Positions 9,321-19,541 are shown, counted from the stretch's first letter. The stretch is 64,000 nt of DNA from Porticoccus sp038143955 (GCA_038143955.1 JAYQMT010000005.1:1253278-1317277); one strand, 5' to 3'. Notes: generated from the letters alone by a model not told the origin. Program-made: numbers and translations.

Positions 9321-11723
9321 ATTAGTTACAGTTAATGCATTCTTTTCAATAAAATCACGTCTAGGTTCAACTAAGTCACCCATCAACGTTGTAAACATTA
9401 GGTCAGCAGCAATTGCATCTTCAACTGTCACTTTGAGCATTCTCCTGGCCTCTGGATTCATCGTTGTATCCCATAGTTGATCTGGATTCATTTCGCCCAA
9501 GCCTTTATATCTTTGTATGTTATATCCTCGCTTAGATTCAGCCATTAGCCAATCCATGCCTTCACTAAAGCTTTCTATTGACTTTTTTGTTTCCCCACAC
9601 ATTATGTACGCCCCTTCTTCTAGCAAGCCTGTTAATTTCAGGCCTAAAGATACAATGGTGTCATACTCTGTTGAAGCAAAAAACTCTTGCGTGAAATAAT
9701 GAGGGGTCGGAACACCATGTGCTGTTATAAGTACTTCTAGAGAAAAGTATTGGTCTTCTTCTCTGTGAGACGAAATAGAATAACTTTTGCTGCCAGAAGC
9801 CTTTTTTATATCTACAGCTTTCGACAGTTGTTTCGCTAATTTGTTAATAATAGACTCATCATTCATTTTTTTAGGGTTAATTCTAGGTAAAAAAATTAAT
9901 GCTTTTAATATTTCTATTGGGTAGGCCCTGGATAATCCTTCTATAATAGCCATAACGTGCCGATGCTCGGATACTAGTTCTTCAAGAGGTGCGCCACTTA
10001 TACCCGGAGCATCGTTGTTGACATGCAAGCTCGTCCCCTCTAGTGCTGATTGCGTCAAAAAACTAGTTAATTCTTGATCATCTTTAAGGTATTGTTCCTG
10101 CTTTCCTTTGCTTATCTTATAAAGGGGTGGCTGTGCTATGAAAATATTGCCTCTCTCTACTAGTTCACGCATCTGTCTGAAGAAAAAAGTTAAAAGCAAT
10201 GTCCTTATATGTGAACCGTCAACATCGGCGTCCGTCATTATCATAATAGTATGGTAGCGGAGCTTTTCTGGATCAAATTCTGCCGAACCTATTCCACAAC
10301 CTAAGGCTGTTATTAGTGTTCCAACTTCTGCACTTGACAACATTTTATCAAATCTTGCCTTTTCAACATTTAATATCTTACCTTTCAATGGGAGAATTGC
10401 TTGGGTTCTCCGGTCTCTTCCTTGCTTTGCTGAGCCCCCAGCAGAATCACCCTCAACCAAATAGAGTTCTGACAACGCTGGATCCTTCTCTTGGCAATCC
10501 GATAACTTACCAGGTAAACCTGCTATATCTAAAGCTCCTTTACGGCGTGTCATATCTCTTGCTTTTCTAGCTGCCTCACGTGCTCTTGCAGCCTCTACCA
10601 TTTTATTAACTATACTTTTAGCTTCTTGTGGATTTTCAAGTAAATAGTCTGTAAAGTGTGTTCCCATTTCTTGTTCAACAGCGGATTTCACTTCAGAGCT
10701 TACTAGTTTCTCTTTTGTCTGAGAGGAAAATTTCGGATCAGGAACTTTTACAGAAACAATAGCTGTTAAGCCTTCTCTAGCGTCGTCCCCTGAAGTGCTT
10801 ACTTTATTATTTTTACCAATACCTTCTTTCTCAATATAAGTATTGAGGCTTCTAGTAAGAGCTGATCTAAAGCCAGCTAAATGTGTTCCACCGTCTCTTT
10901 GAGGGATATTATTCGTATAACATAGAATATTTTCTTGATAGGTATCATTCCACTGAAGCGCAATTTCTACCACAACTCCATCGTCGCGAAATTTAGAGAA
11001 ATGCAGAGCTTTATTGATAGTTAGCTTATTGGTATTTAAATAATCGACGAATGCTCTTAGTCCTCCCTCATACTCAAAAATATCATCTTTGGATGTTCTC
11101 TCATCTTTTAGCACAATTCTCACACCAGAGTTTAAGAATGAAAGCTCTCTAAGCCGTTTAACTAAAGTCTCATAGTGAAATTCAATATTAGTGAAAGTTT
11201 CCGCAGAAGGTATAAAATGTATTGCAGTGCCAGTTTCCTCTGTTTTTCCCATCAGTGTTAGAGGTGAACTAGGAATACCATGCTTATAAGTTTGCTCATG
11301 TATTTCGCCGCCGCGCTTTATGGTTAATTTCACGTGGCGTGATAAAGCATTTACCACTGAAACGCCTACCCCATGTAATCCGCCTGATATTTTATAGCTG
11401 TCTTCATCGAACTTTCCACCCGCGTGTAAAACTGTCATGATTACTTCAGCACCTGACACGCCCTCTTCGTGTATTTCAGTAGGTATGCCACGACCATTAT
11501 CAGAAACTGTTACAGACTCATCATGATGAATAGTGACAACAATCTCTGAGCAATGCCCTTCTAAGGCCTCATCTATGGAGTTATCTACTATCTCAAATAC
11601 CATATGGTGCAGTCCAGTACCATCGTCTGTATCTCCAATATACATTCCTGGACGCTTTCTAACTGCATCTAGCCCCTTTAAAACTTTTATACTGTCTGAA
11701 TCATATATCTGATCTTCACTCAT
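9309..11723 (-). CDS. gyrB: DNA gyrase subunit B
   Basis: ATPase subunit of DNA gyrase, which introduces negative supercoils ahead of replication forks. 804 residues, the gammaproteobacterial length. The GHKL ATPase domain shows VFEIVDNSIDEALEG (E44, N48) and DNGRGIP at about 75-81; the transducer follows, then the TOPRIM domain with EGDSAGGSAKQGRDR, PLKGKILNVEKA and DADVDGSHIRTLLLTFFFR; the family-specific insertion follows, and the C-terminal tail has QRYKGLGEMNPDQLWDTTM. It is the last gene of the leftward dnaA-dnaN-recF-gyrB cluster. It reads without any break, unlike several neighbours. Confidence 0.98.
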   Translation of the reverse strand: MSEDQIYDSDSIKVLKGLDAVRKRPGMYIGDTDDGTGLHHMVFEIVDNSIDEALEGHCSEIVVTIHHDESVTVSDNGRGIPTEIHEEGVSGAEVIMTVLHAGGKFDEDSYKISGGLHGVGVSVVNALSRHVKLTIKRGGEIHEQTYKHGIPSSPLTLMGKTEETGTAIHFIPSAETFTNIEFHYETLVKRLRELSFLNSGVRIVLKDERTSKDDIFEYEGGLRAFVDYLNTNKLTINKALHFSKFRDDGVVVEIALQWNDTYQENILCYTNNIPQRDGGTHLAGFRSALTRSLNTYIEKEGIGKNNKVSTSGDDAREGLTAIVSVKVPDPKFSSQTKEKLVSSEVKSAVEQEMGTHFTDYLLENPQEAKSIVNKMVEAARAREAARKARDMTRRKGALDIAGLPGKLSDCQEKDPALSELYLVEGDSAGGSAKQGRDRRTQAILPLKGKILNVEKARFDKMLSSAEVGTLITALGCGIGSAEFDPEKLRYHTIMIMTDADVDGSHIRTLLLTFFFRQMRELVERGNIFIAQPPLYKISKGKQEQYLKDDQELTSFLTQSALEGTSLHVNNDAPGISGAPLEELVSEHRHVMAIIEGLSRAYPIEILKALIFLPRINPKKMNDESIINKLAKQLSKAVDIKKASGSKSYSISSHREEDQYFSLEVLITAHGVPTPHYFTQEFFASTEYDTIVSLGLKLTGLLEEGAYIMCGETKKSIESFSEGMDWLMAESKRGYNIQRYKGLGEMNPDQLWDTTMNPEARRMLKVTVEDAIAADLMFTTLMGDLVEPRRDFIEKNALTVTNLDF

Positions 11724-11751
11724 ATATAAATCCTAGATAAATATTGTTTAA

Positions 11752-12836
11752 TCATTGAGTAATTTTTCCATGTTCCACGTGAAACATTTTCATATTAAGG
11801 TCTTCTCTGGGCCAACTATTTAGTAGGTCTTCTTTTAGCACACCGGTTATAAAAGTTTGTGCGCCTAGATCCCATAATAATTTACCTACTTTTTTCCTAT
11901 GAGAAAAATCTAACTCGGAGGGTAGGTCATCTATTAAATATAGACACTTTTCTGCTTTTTTCATAAAAAAAGATACCCTTGAGCTATTTGCATTGCGGTA
12001 ACCAAAATTTTTGATTGGCCTCGAGACAGAACCTCGTTAGCCGGTTTTGCATCAACGCTAATCCGCAAATCTGATCTCTGTGGCCCATGAGTCGTTACTC
12101 TCATGTTTATGTCCCTCTGTTGACTCTTCTCTAGTATTTCTGATAATTTTTTATCAGTATCCCAACCTGAATAATATTTGAATTCGAAGTTACCCAGATC
12201 TGTAATTTCGCTTAAAACCCATTTTATTTTTTCAACTAAGCCCAGAAGATAAATCTTTCGATATTTATCAATTAACTCTGCAAGGCTTACAAATTCGGTG
12301 TTCCATGAATTTAGTAAATCGATATTTATTCTATCACACCGCAACAATGAATTCCGCTGCTTGAGGGTTCGTTTAAATTTTTTTAGTGCTTTTCTATATG
12401 AATGTTCCACGTGGAACAACCCCCAATCCAGATATTGTCGTCTAAATTGAGGTCCGCCGTCTAAAAGCTTGAATGAATCTGAATTAATGAGCAAAAGGGG
12501 CATTGTATCTGCTAAAGATGACGAATTATTGACCTTCTGCCCATTTATTTTAAACTTAAAATCATTATTGCGAGTTCTTGTGACACCCAAAGATATTTTT
12601 TCATTATTTTTGTCGATTAATCCAAAGATCGTACAGGACTCTTCGTTTTCATTAATCACAGGGTCTAATGTGCGTGACCGAAACGATCTTCCACGGCCAA
12701 GGACATACAACCCTTCAAGGACACTTGTTTTTCCACTACCATTTTCACCAAAAAAGAAATTAGAGGTTGGAGATAAAGATACTTCGTTGCTAGTTAAATT
12801 TCTTAGGCCGTGTATACCAATTTTTTTAAGGTGCAT
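11752..12836 (-). CDS. recF: DNA replication and repair protein RecF (frameshifted)
   Basis: SMC-like ATPase that loads RecA at gaps with RecOR. Walker A is FFGENGSGKTSVLEG near residue 31; the ABC signature reads LSRGQSK; the Walker B region is YLIDDLPSELD. The frame breaks in the A7 run at 11965-11971; adding one base joins IAQGYLF to KKAEKCLYLIDDLPSELD and gives about 361 residues, the normal length. Two parS sites lie inside the gene and encode the two FHVEH segments, one mid-protein (DWGLFHVEHS) and one at the C-terminus (MFHVEHGKITQ). It sits between dnaN and gyrB, with ten- and 28-base gaps. Confidence 0.94.
11771..11786. promoter_or_regulatory. parS centromere site 1 (inside recF)
   Basis: TGTTCCACGTGAAACA, an exact match to the universal chromosomal ParB site TGTTNCACGTGAAACA. 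It lies near the 3' end of recF, about 12 kb from parB on the other side of the origin region. Confidence 0.93.
12403..12418. promoter_or_regulatory. parS centromere site 2 (inside recF)
   Basis: TGTTCCACGTGGAACA, a perfect 16-base palindrome of the parS type, about 630 bases from site 1. Two sites so close to the origin and a parAB pair in the same window make a chromosomal partition function very likely. Confidence 0.94.
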
Positions 12837-12845
12837 AATTTTAGG

Positions 12846-13943
12846 TTATAGACGCATTGGCATTACAACATATGTGGAATTCGGGTTCGCCGGATCTTCG
12901 ATTAACACACTGCTGCCAGCATTAGAAAAGGTAAAACTTGCATCATCACCGGTTAAAATATTAAGAATATCAATTATATAGCTTACATTAAACCCAAGCT
13001 CTAGGTCGTCATGATCATATTTAACAGTAACTTCTTCTCTAGCTTCCTCTTGTTGATTGGTCGCCAAGAGTGTCAAAATCCCTTTTTGAACTATTAGTTT
13101 AACACCTCGATATTTTTCATTAGATAAAATAGCTGCTCGACCAAAACCACTTTGTAAATCGGTTCGTGAACCTACCATCTGTTTATCGCCGTCTTTTGGT
13201 ATAACTTGATTATAATCAGGGTAGGACCCATCGACTAGTTTGGAAGTGAAACGAAAGCCCTCAGTCACCACCTTCATATGATTATCACTCAGTGTTATTG
13301 AAGCCTCTCCATTATCAGGTAGTAATCTAGATAGTTCGATGACAGCTTTTCTTGGGATTATTGCCTGAGTTTTTTCGCCATTAAGTTCTATTTTCCCAGA
13401 ATCCATCATTGCTAATCTGTGTCCATCTGTGGCTACTGTTCTAACCCTGTTGTCATCCAAGTCTAACAGCATACCATTCAAATAATAACGCACATCCTGC
13501 TGAGCCATCGCAAAAGATGTACGACTAATAAGATTATTTATCTCTATATTACTGATATTAAAGGATTTACCTGAATCGCCTTCATCTATACTTGGAAACT
13601 CGTTAGCCGGGAGGGAGGAGAGCGTAAATCGGCTCCGACCGCTTATTATCAGAACTTTTCCGTCTTTTTCTGTAAACGTAATATCTGTCGATTCTGGTAA
13701 AGATCGACAAATATCCATTAATTTACGTGCAGGTACAGTTATCTCGCCATTGGCCTCGGGGTCTCTAAGCATTACATGACCGACAATTTCAACCTCAAGG
13801 TCAGTTCCTGTCATAGATAAACAGTTATTTTTTAATGCTATTAAAACGTTGGACAATATTGGTAGTGTCTGCCTTCTTTCAACCACTCCAACTACTAATT
13901 GAAGGGGCTGTAGTAACTCTTCACGGGAAATTTTGAATTTCAT
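12846..13943 (-). CDS. dnaN: DNA polymerase III beta sliding clamp
   Basis: Ring-shaped processivity clamp of the replicative polymerase. 365 residues (E. coli 366). It opens MKFKISREELLQPLQLVVGVVERRQTLPIL and ends YVVMPMRL, the conserved C-terminus at the clamp's protein-binding cleft; three repeats of the clamp fold fit the length. Internal landmarks are LPILSNVLI, VRYYLNGMLLD, ATDGHRLAM and VDGSYPDY. It lies between dnaA and recF on the minus strand, 54 bases after dnaA, and reads without a break. Confidence 0.97.
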   Translation of the reverse strand: MKFKISREELLQPLQLVVGVVERRQTLPILSNVLIALKNNCLSMTGTDLEVEIVGHVMLRDPEANGEITVPARKLMDICRSLPESTDITFTEKDGKVLIISGRSRFTLSSLPANEFPSIDEGDSGKSFNISNIEINNLISRTSFAMAQQDVRYYLNGMLLDLDDNRVRTVATDGHRLAMMDSGKIELNGEKTQAIIPRKAVIELSRLLPDNGEASITLSDNHMKVVTEGFRFTSKLVDGSYPDYNQVIPKDGDKQMVGSRTDLQSGFGRAAILSNEKYRGVKLIVQKGILTLLATNQQEEAREEVTVKYDHDDLELGFNVSYIIDILNILTGDDASFTFSNAGSSVLIEDPANPNSTYVVMPMRL

Positions 13944-13997
13944 CTACTAATAATCCAATTTAAAGTTTGATTTTTAAACCTTTTGGGTAAATATATT

Positions 13998-15415
13998 TTA
14001 AGTGGTTAAGGCACGCAGCAAATGTTTCATATCATCCTGCATATCTAAACTTTCTTCTTCGAGCTCTTTAATCTTTCTGCATGCATGTAATACAGTAGTA
14101 TGGTCGCGACCTCCGAATGCTTCACCAATTTCGGGTAAACTATGATTGGTTAACGTTTTGGCGAGGGCCATTGCCACTTGTCTGGGTCTTGCTATTGATC
14201 TGCTGCGTCTTTTGGATAAAAGTTCGGACATTTTTAGCTTGTAGTATTCAGATACTACCCTTTGTATGTTGTCAATAGTTACCAGCCTATCCTGTATGGC
14301 TAGTAAATCTTTCAAAGATTCACGTATAAGATCGACATTAATTGGACTGCCTGTGAAGTGAGCACTTGCTATCACTCTTTTTAGTGCCCCCTCGAGCTCT
14401 CGTACATTAGAGCGTATTCTTTGTGCGATGAAAAAAGCATCTTCTGTTGGTAAATTAACGCGCGCTTGAGTGGCTTTTTTTATTAATATTGCAGCTCTAG
14501 TCTCTAACTCGGGTGGTTCTACCGCAACAGTGAGGCCCCACCCGAAACGAGATTTTAGACGTTCTTCTAAACCATCAATCTCTTTTGGGTAACGGTCGCA
14601 GGTAAGTATCATTTGTTTTCCGCCTTCTAGTAGGGCATTGAAGGTATGAAAAAATTCTTCCTGTGAGCGCTCTTTGCCAGCAAAGAATTGCATATCATCG
14701 ATCAAAAGTGCGTCTACAGATCGATAAAATCTTTTAAAGTCATTAATGGCATTTAACTGTAATGCTTTAACCATATCTGCAACAAACCGCTCGGAGTGTA
14801 AATATATAATTTTAGCGTTTGGTTTTTGTTGTCTTAGCTTGTTGCCAACTGCATGCATTAGATGAGTTTTACCTAAACCTACTGCACCATAAATAAACAA
14901 AGGGTTGTAAGCACCACCAGGATTTTCTGATATCTGTTGTGATGCTGCTAGAGCTAGCTGATTAGACTTCCCTTCGACAAAAGAATCAAATGTGAAAGTC
15001 GAATTAAGAAAGCTTTTATGATTGAGGCCTCCTCTACAGTCTCACTTGTTCTGTCTGAAGATATTCTAATATTAGTCGTTGCTGGTAATGGTTTGCTAGT
15101 AATAATTTGTGGTTGAGCTGGTAGCACCTCACGTAAATCAGGGTTGTCTGATGATTTACTTCCGAGAGATGACTCTACTTTAACAGAGCAACGAACTCCA
15201 CTGATCTGTTGGAATATTTCTGTGATACGTGTGATAAACTTATCTATAACCCAGTCTCGTATGAAATGATTTGGTGCTAACAACAGCACATCATTATCAG
15301 GTGCGATTTCATCGATTGAGCCAAGCTTAAGAGGCTTTATCCAGGTTTTAAATTGCTGTTTTGGTAACTCTTCTTCGAGAAGACACAAACATTTTTTCCA
15401 GACGAGTTGAGCCAA
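13998..15415 (-). CDS. dnaA: chromosomal replication initiator DnaA (frameshifted)
   Basis: AAA+ initiator that binds DnaA boxes and melts oriC. The start is TTG at 15415 with AAGAGG nine bases upstream; domain I opens LVWKKCLCLLEEELPKQQFKTWIKPL. After a linker the frame is lost near 15026-15036: the other frame continues HKSFLNSTFTFDSFVEGKSNQ and then Walker A GAVGLGKTHLMHAV, Walker B LLIDDMQFFAGK and the domain IV box-binding signature GGRDHTTVLHACRK. Joined, the protein is about 472 residues, normal. No long homopolymer marks this break. The gene is essential, so a sequencing indel is the likely cause. Confidence 0.95.
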
Positions 15416-15745
15416 ATTTTATTACCTCTTAATTGCAAAAAATTTCTTTTATTTACAGCCTAGTCTAGCCACAAATAGTTGAGTTATCCACAACTTTTAT
15501 AAAAAAATTTGAACAACTTAGAAGAAATAAAAACGTTTTAAAACAGTAAGTTACAAAATACGAGTGACTGTGTTTTTAAACAGCACATTTTCACAAATAA
15601 TAGGTCTATGCAACTGGAAGTTGTGTATAAGATGTTGATAATTTGACGATTATTTGTGAATTATTTGTGGGTAACTTACATAACGCATCAGTTGTTATTA
15701 AACAAAATTCATAGAATAAATTTATGACTTAAAATCGTTTTTTAG
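15416..15745. other. DnaA-box cluster between dnaA and mnmE (origin candidate A)
   Basis: Gene-free 330-base AT-rich gap. DnaA boxes (consensus TTATNCACA): TTATCCACA at 15484-15492 on the plus strand and TTATACACA at 15622-15630 on the minus strand are exact; TGTGAATTA at 15655-15663 and TGTGGGTAA at 15666-15674 are minus-strand boxes with one mismatch each. The region holds the dnaA promoter, so the boxes could serve dnaA autoregulation, or be part of oriC, which lies next to dnaA in Pseudomonas. I see no clear AT-only unwinding element here to match that of candidate B. Confidence 0.6.
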
Positions 15746-17113
15746 TCACTTTCCAATACAGAAGCTACCGAATATTTGTCCCAATAAATCATCACTACTA
15801 TAAACACCTGTTATGGATGATAGAGATTGCTGTGCATGACGTAAGTCTTCAGCCAACAGCTCTCCTGCGACCGGTCCTAACAGTTGATTTTTTCCTGACA
15901 TTAGATGTTTTTCTGTATTATTTAGGGCTTCAATATGTCTACGTCGCGCTACAAAAGAACCTTCATTAGTTCCTGTATAGCCCACACAACTCTTGAGGTG
16001 ATCTCCAAGTGCCTCTAGTCCATCGTGGCTTTTTGCGGAAAGAGTAACTGTAGCAAGCTTATCCTGTCTAATACCAGGAGAAAGATCGGAAATATCAGAT
16101 TTATTTAACACAAAGGTAACATTATTCCTTGTTGGATAACGACTATAGTATTCTGGCCAGTTTTCTTGAATATTCAAAGAATATTTTGAACTACTATCTA
16201 TTACATATAAGACTCTATCAGCTTGATCAATTTCATCCCAAGCTCTCTTAATGCCCTCTTTTTCTAAAGAATTTTTTGTCTCGTGAAGCCCAGCTGTATC
16301 TATTATATGCAGCGGCATACCATCTAGGTGAATATGTTCTCTTAGAACATCTCTTGTGGTACCAGCTATATCTGAAACGATTGCACTATCTCTTCTCGAA
16401 AGAGCATTTAGGAGACTTGATTTTCCGGCATTGGGTTTACCGGCTATGACTACTGACATACCCTCTGAAACTAATGAGCCCTGATGGGCTTTTTCTTTAA
16501 TTTTTTTAACAAGGCTGAGCAGGGATTCTAATTCTATGCTTATTTTCGGATCTGCGAGAAAGTTAATTTCCTCTTCCGGAAAGTCGATTGCAGCCTCAAT
16601 ATAAGTGCGCAAACTTATCAAATCTTCTAATAAAATAGCAATTCGTTTAGAAAATTCACCCTGCAACGATCTTATAGCGCACCTTGCAGCCTGCTCTGAA
16701 GATGCATGTATTAGGTCGGAAATAGCCTCAGCTTGAATTAAATCTATTTTATTATTAAGGAACGCACGTTCAGAAAACTCCCCCGCACGGGCCAATCGAG
16801 CCCCCAGTTGTAAGCTGCGCTGTAATAACAAATCCATGACGGCTGGGCCGCCATGGCCGTGCAGTTCTAAAATCTCCTCTCCAGTAAATGAGTTTGGTGC
16901 AGGAAAATAAATAGCTATACCCTTATCAATGATAACGTTGTTATCGTCCATAAAACTTACATATACCGCTGACCTGGGTTCAAGTTTTTTGGAAACAAAT
17001 TTTGATAAAAAAACTGAGAGATTCGAGCCGGAAATACGTAATATAGAAATTCCGCCTTTCCCAGGTGGTGTCGCAATGGCACATATATTGTCAGTATCAG
17101 TGATTACACTCAT
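15746..17113 (-). CDS. mnmE: tRNA modification GTPase MnmE
   Basis: With MnmG it installs the 5-carboxymethylaminomethyl group on wobble uridine 34 of several tRNAs. 455 residues, complete. The N-terminal folate-binding domain opens ICAIATPPGKGGISILRISG; the G domain has GKPNAGKSSLLNAL (G1), IAGTTRD (G2), DTAGLHE (G3) and NKSD (G4); the essential C-terminal CIGK is the very end. It is the last gene of the leftward rpmH-rnpA-yidD-yidC-mnmE operon, which is inverted relative to the pseudomonad order, so mnmE here abuts dnaA. Confidence 0.97.
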   Translation of the reverse strand: MSVITDTDNICAIATPPGKGGISILRISGSNLSVFLSKFVSKKLEPRSAVYVSFMDDNNVIIDKGIAIYFPAPNSFTGEEILELHGHGGPAVMDLLLQRSLQLGARLARAGEFSERAFLNNKIDLIQAEAISDLIHASSEQAARCAIRSLQGEFSKRIAILLEDLISLRTYIEAAIDFPEEEINFLADPKISIELESLLSLVKKIKEKAHQGSLVSEGMSVVIAGKPNAGKSSLLNALSRRDSAIVSDIAGTTRDVLREHIHLDGMPLHIIDTAGLHETKNSLEKEGIKRAWDEIDQADRVLYVIDSSSKYSLNIQENWPEYYSRYPTRNNVTFVLNKSDISDLSPGIRQDKLATVTLSAKSHDGLEALGDHLKSCVGYTGTNEGSFVARRRHIEALNNTEKHLMSGKNQLLGPVAGELLAEDLRHAQQSLSSITGVYSSDDLLGQIFGSFCIGK

Positions 17114-17168
17114 TCATAGTCTCAAATGTCGGTGCGTATGATATATTTGTTACAGGGTCCGTTTTGAT

Positions 17169-18857
17169 TTAAGCATTATCTATTTTGCGAGTAATGTACC
17201 ATTGTTGAAGAATAGAAAGACAGTTGTTCACAGTCCAATAAAGCACCAAACCTGCAGGAAAAAATAAAAAGAAGAAAGTAAACGCTATAGGCATGATCTT
17301 CATTACTTTGGCCTGAATTGGATCTGGGGGCGTCGGGTTAAGCTGCATTTGTATAAACATACTAGCTCCCATAATTAAAGGAAGAACGAAAAACGGATCT
17401 TTTACAGAAAGATCATTAATCCATAGCACCCAAGGTGCGTGTCTTAATTCAACACTTTCCATCAACACCCAATATAATGCTATGAAAACTGGCATTTGCA
17501 CCAATATAGGTAGACAGCCACCCATTGGATTTACCTTTTCCCGTTTATATAAATTCATTGTTTCTTGAGACATTTTTTGTCTGTCGTCTCCATAAAGATC
17601 TTTCAAACGGAGCATTTCTGGTTGTAATTTGCGCATATTAGCCATAGAGGTATAACTTTTAGCTGATAGCTGAAAAAAAGCTGCTTTTATTAAAATCGTT
17701 AACATGATTATAGACCAGCCCCAGTTGCCGAAAATCTGGTGTAGTTGATACAGAACCCAGAAAAGCGGCTTTGCAATCATCCACAACCACCCATAATCTA
17801 CAGTTAAGTCAAGATATGGTGAAATTTCTTCAAGACGGTACTGGTCTTTGGGTCCCGTGTAAAAAGCTGCTTTGAGTTCGGCAATTTCTCCAGGTTTTAA
17901 CTGAACCTGGGGTGAAGTAAAACCCATGATATAAAAATCTTGATCACTGATCTTTCTCACATTAAAGTTATTTCGAATATTTTGATCTGGCACCCAAGCA
18001 CTAACGAAATAATGCTGGACCATTGCCACCCAACCACCATCAACAGTATCTTTAAAGGTTTCATCATTTATTTCAGAAAAATTTAACTTTTTATAGTTTT
18101 TTTCATTGGTTGTTAAAGCTGCACCAAGAAAAGGCTGCATCCCCATCGCGGTAACATTGGTTGGATTATGGCTATCCCTTTTTATTTGACCGTAGAGTCC
18201 AGCTTGCCAGACAGACGCACTTTGATTGTTTATTTGGTACTCTAGATTAATTAAATAATCTGCTCTTTTAAAGGTAAACTGCTTAACAATTTTAACCCCC
18301 TCTTGTTCAAGCATTAAGCGGACGATAAGATTGTCTTCATCATCTTTTAGCTTATATTGACTTGCGTTTGATGTAAATTTTGGTCTCCCTTTTTTTGTAT
18401 CCGTTCCCTTCACGCCAATCAGTCCACTTTGGGCTAAAAAAGTTGAGTCTTGTGCTCTATTTAGTAGAACGAAAGGTGTTTCCTTGTCTGTAATGTTTTG
18501 TAAATGCTCAAGAAGCTCAACCCTAACAATATCTCCACCATGAGTGTCAATATGCACCCTTAAAACATCTGTGGTAACAACAACCAATCGAATATCCGCA
18601 TCATTACCATCAGCGGTGGATGTATCTATGGTGTTTGGTGTTTTTCCTGCATCCGGTAGCGGTGAACTTACAGGAATATCGCCTGTTGACTCTTTGGTTT
18701 GGGGTTTATTGGTTGCTGTAATATCAGGGATCATCAGCTGACCTGAGGTATCGACCAGGATGGGGTTTCTTTTTGACTGAAAACCGTCCCACTCAAGGAA
18801 AAGCATATACAAAACAACCAACATAGCACCAATGAGAAAAGAACGCTGCCAATCCAT
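17169..18857 (-). CDS. yidC: membrane protein insertase YidC
   Basis: Inner-membrane insertase and foldase working with or without SecYEG; it also assembles the F0 c ring. 562 residues. TM1 lies at about residues 7-22 (MDWQRSFLIGAMLVVLYML), followed by a low-complexity linker, the large periplasmic beta domain (about 90-330), and the conserved five-helix core beginning at about 350 with FGNWGWSIIMLTILIKAAFF, MANMRKLQPEM, VNPMGGCLPILVQMPVFIALY and LVLYWTVNNCLSILQQW. It lies two bases downstream of yidD in the rpmH operon. Confidence 0.97.
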   Translation of the reverse strand: MDWQRSFLIGAMLVVLYMLFLEWDGFQSKRNPILVDTSGQLMIPDITATNKPQTKESTGDIPVSSPLPDAGKTPNTIDTSTADGNDADIRLVVVTTDVLRVHIDTHGGDIVRVELLEHLQNITDKETPFVLLNRAQDSTFLAQSGLIGVKGTDTKKGRPKFTSNASQYKLKDDEDNLIVRLMLEQEGVKIVKQFTFKRADYLINLEYQINNQSASVWQAGLYGQIKRDSHNPTNVTAMGMQPFLGAALTTNEKNYKKLNFSEINDETFKDTVDGGWVAMVQHYFVSAWVPDQNIRNNFNVRKISDQDFYIMGFTSPQVQLKPGEIAELKAAFYTGPKDQYRLEEISPYLDLTVDYGWLWMIAKPLFWVLYQLHQIFGNWGWSIIMLTILIKAAFFQLSAKSYTSMANMRKLQPEMLRLKDLYGDDRQKMSQETMNLYKREKVNPMGGCLPILVQMPVFIALYWVLMESVELRHAPWVLWINDLSVKDPFFVLPLIMGASMFIQMQLNPTPPDPIQAKVMKIMPIAFTFFFLFFPAGLVLYWTVNNCLSILQQWYITRKIDNA

Positions 18858-18858
18858 A

Positions 18859-19110
18859 TTATTGCTTCCTGTTATTTTTATCTAAATGAGGTACGGGGTC
18901 ATGGCCACTAGATCCCAATGGATGACATTTTATTAATCGGCAACATAAAAGATATGTTCCTTTGAAAATGCCGTGTATTTTTATGGCCTCTTCTGCATAA
19001 GAAGAGCAGCTGGGATAATATCTACAATGGTTTCCCATCCAGGGGCTCAGTAGATATCTGTAGAGTTTTATAGGTAAAATGTATATTGTTTCTAGTAGAG
19101 TTTTGATCAT
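18859..19110 (-). CDS. yidD: membrane protein insertion efficiency factor YidD
   Basis: Small amphipathic inner-membrane-associated protein that assists YidC. 83 residues; signatures YRYLLSPWMGNHCRYYPSC and SSYAEEAIKIHG, then KCHPLGSSGHDPVP. The start overlaps the rnpA stop by four bases (coupled), and yidC follows after one base, the usual rnpA-yidD-yidC arrangement. Confidence 0.94.
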   Translation of the reverse strand: MIKTLLETIYILPIKLYRYLLSPWMGNHCRYYPSCSSYAEEAIKIHGIFKGTYLLCCRLIKCHPLGSSGHDPVPHLDKNNRKQ

Positions 19111-19472
19111 AATGGGTTCTGTATTTTGTTTTTTAGTTGATCTAAACCCAAAGAAATTGACTTAGATTGATCTTTAAATGATAGTTTATTCATACCTTTA
19201 CGAACAAGAAATATTATATCTAAAGCAGCAAGATTTTGTTGGTTTAATCGAAAAGATGATCTTATAACCCTTTTTATTCTATTTCGACCAACGGAAAGCC
19301 GTATATTCTTTTTTGCAACAATCATTCCGAGCCTAGCGTATTCAAGTTTATTTTGGTGGGCTAATAATAAATATTTGGAGTTAGATACTTTGAAGTCTGT
19401 GTTTTCAAAAACAGACTGAAAGGATTGTGCATTTAATAGTCGTTTATTTTTCTCAAAGCTGAAATTGGACAT
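19107..19472 (-). CDS. rnpA: ribonuclease P protein component
   Basis: Protein subunit of RNase P, which trims the 5' leader of tRNA precursors. 121 residues. The family motif is visible as RLGMIVAKKNIRLSVGRNRIKRVIRSSFR (here given in full only as key residues RLG, K-R-V-R-N-R-K-R, R-SFR near residues 47-75), with the aromatic N-terminal segment KNKRLLNAQSFQSVF. It lies 69 bases downstream of rpmH and overlaps yidD by four bases. Confidence 0.95.
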   Translation of the reverse strand: MSNFSFEKNKRLLNAQSFQSVFENTDFKVSNSKYLLLAHQNKLEYARLGMIVAKKNIRLSVGRNRIKRVIRSSFRLNQQNLAALDIIFLVRKGMNKLSFKDQSKSISLGLDQLKNKIQNPL

Positions 19473-19541
19473 ATTAGGTGTTGACGATATGTTTGTTTAA
19501 AACACGGTTGCCCACAAGGTGGGTAGGTTTTAATCTATGGG

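Noticed and set aside
10577..11336. CACGTG cores at 10577 and 11331 in gyrB (also 47496 and 56255) as further parS sites
   Set aside because: Only the six-base core matches; the flanking TGTT and AACA arms are absent.
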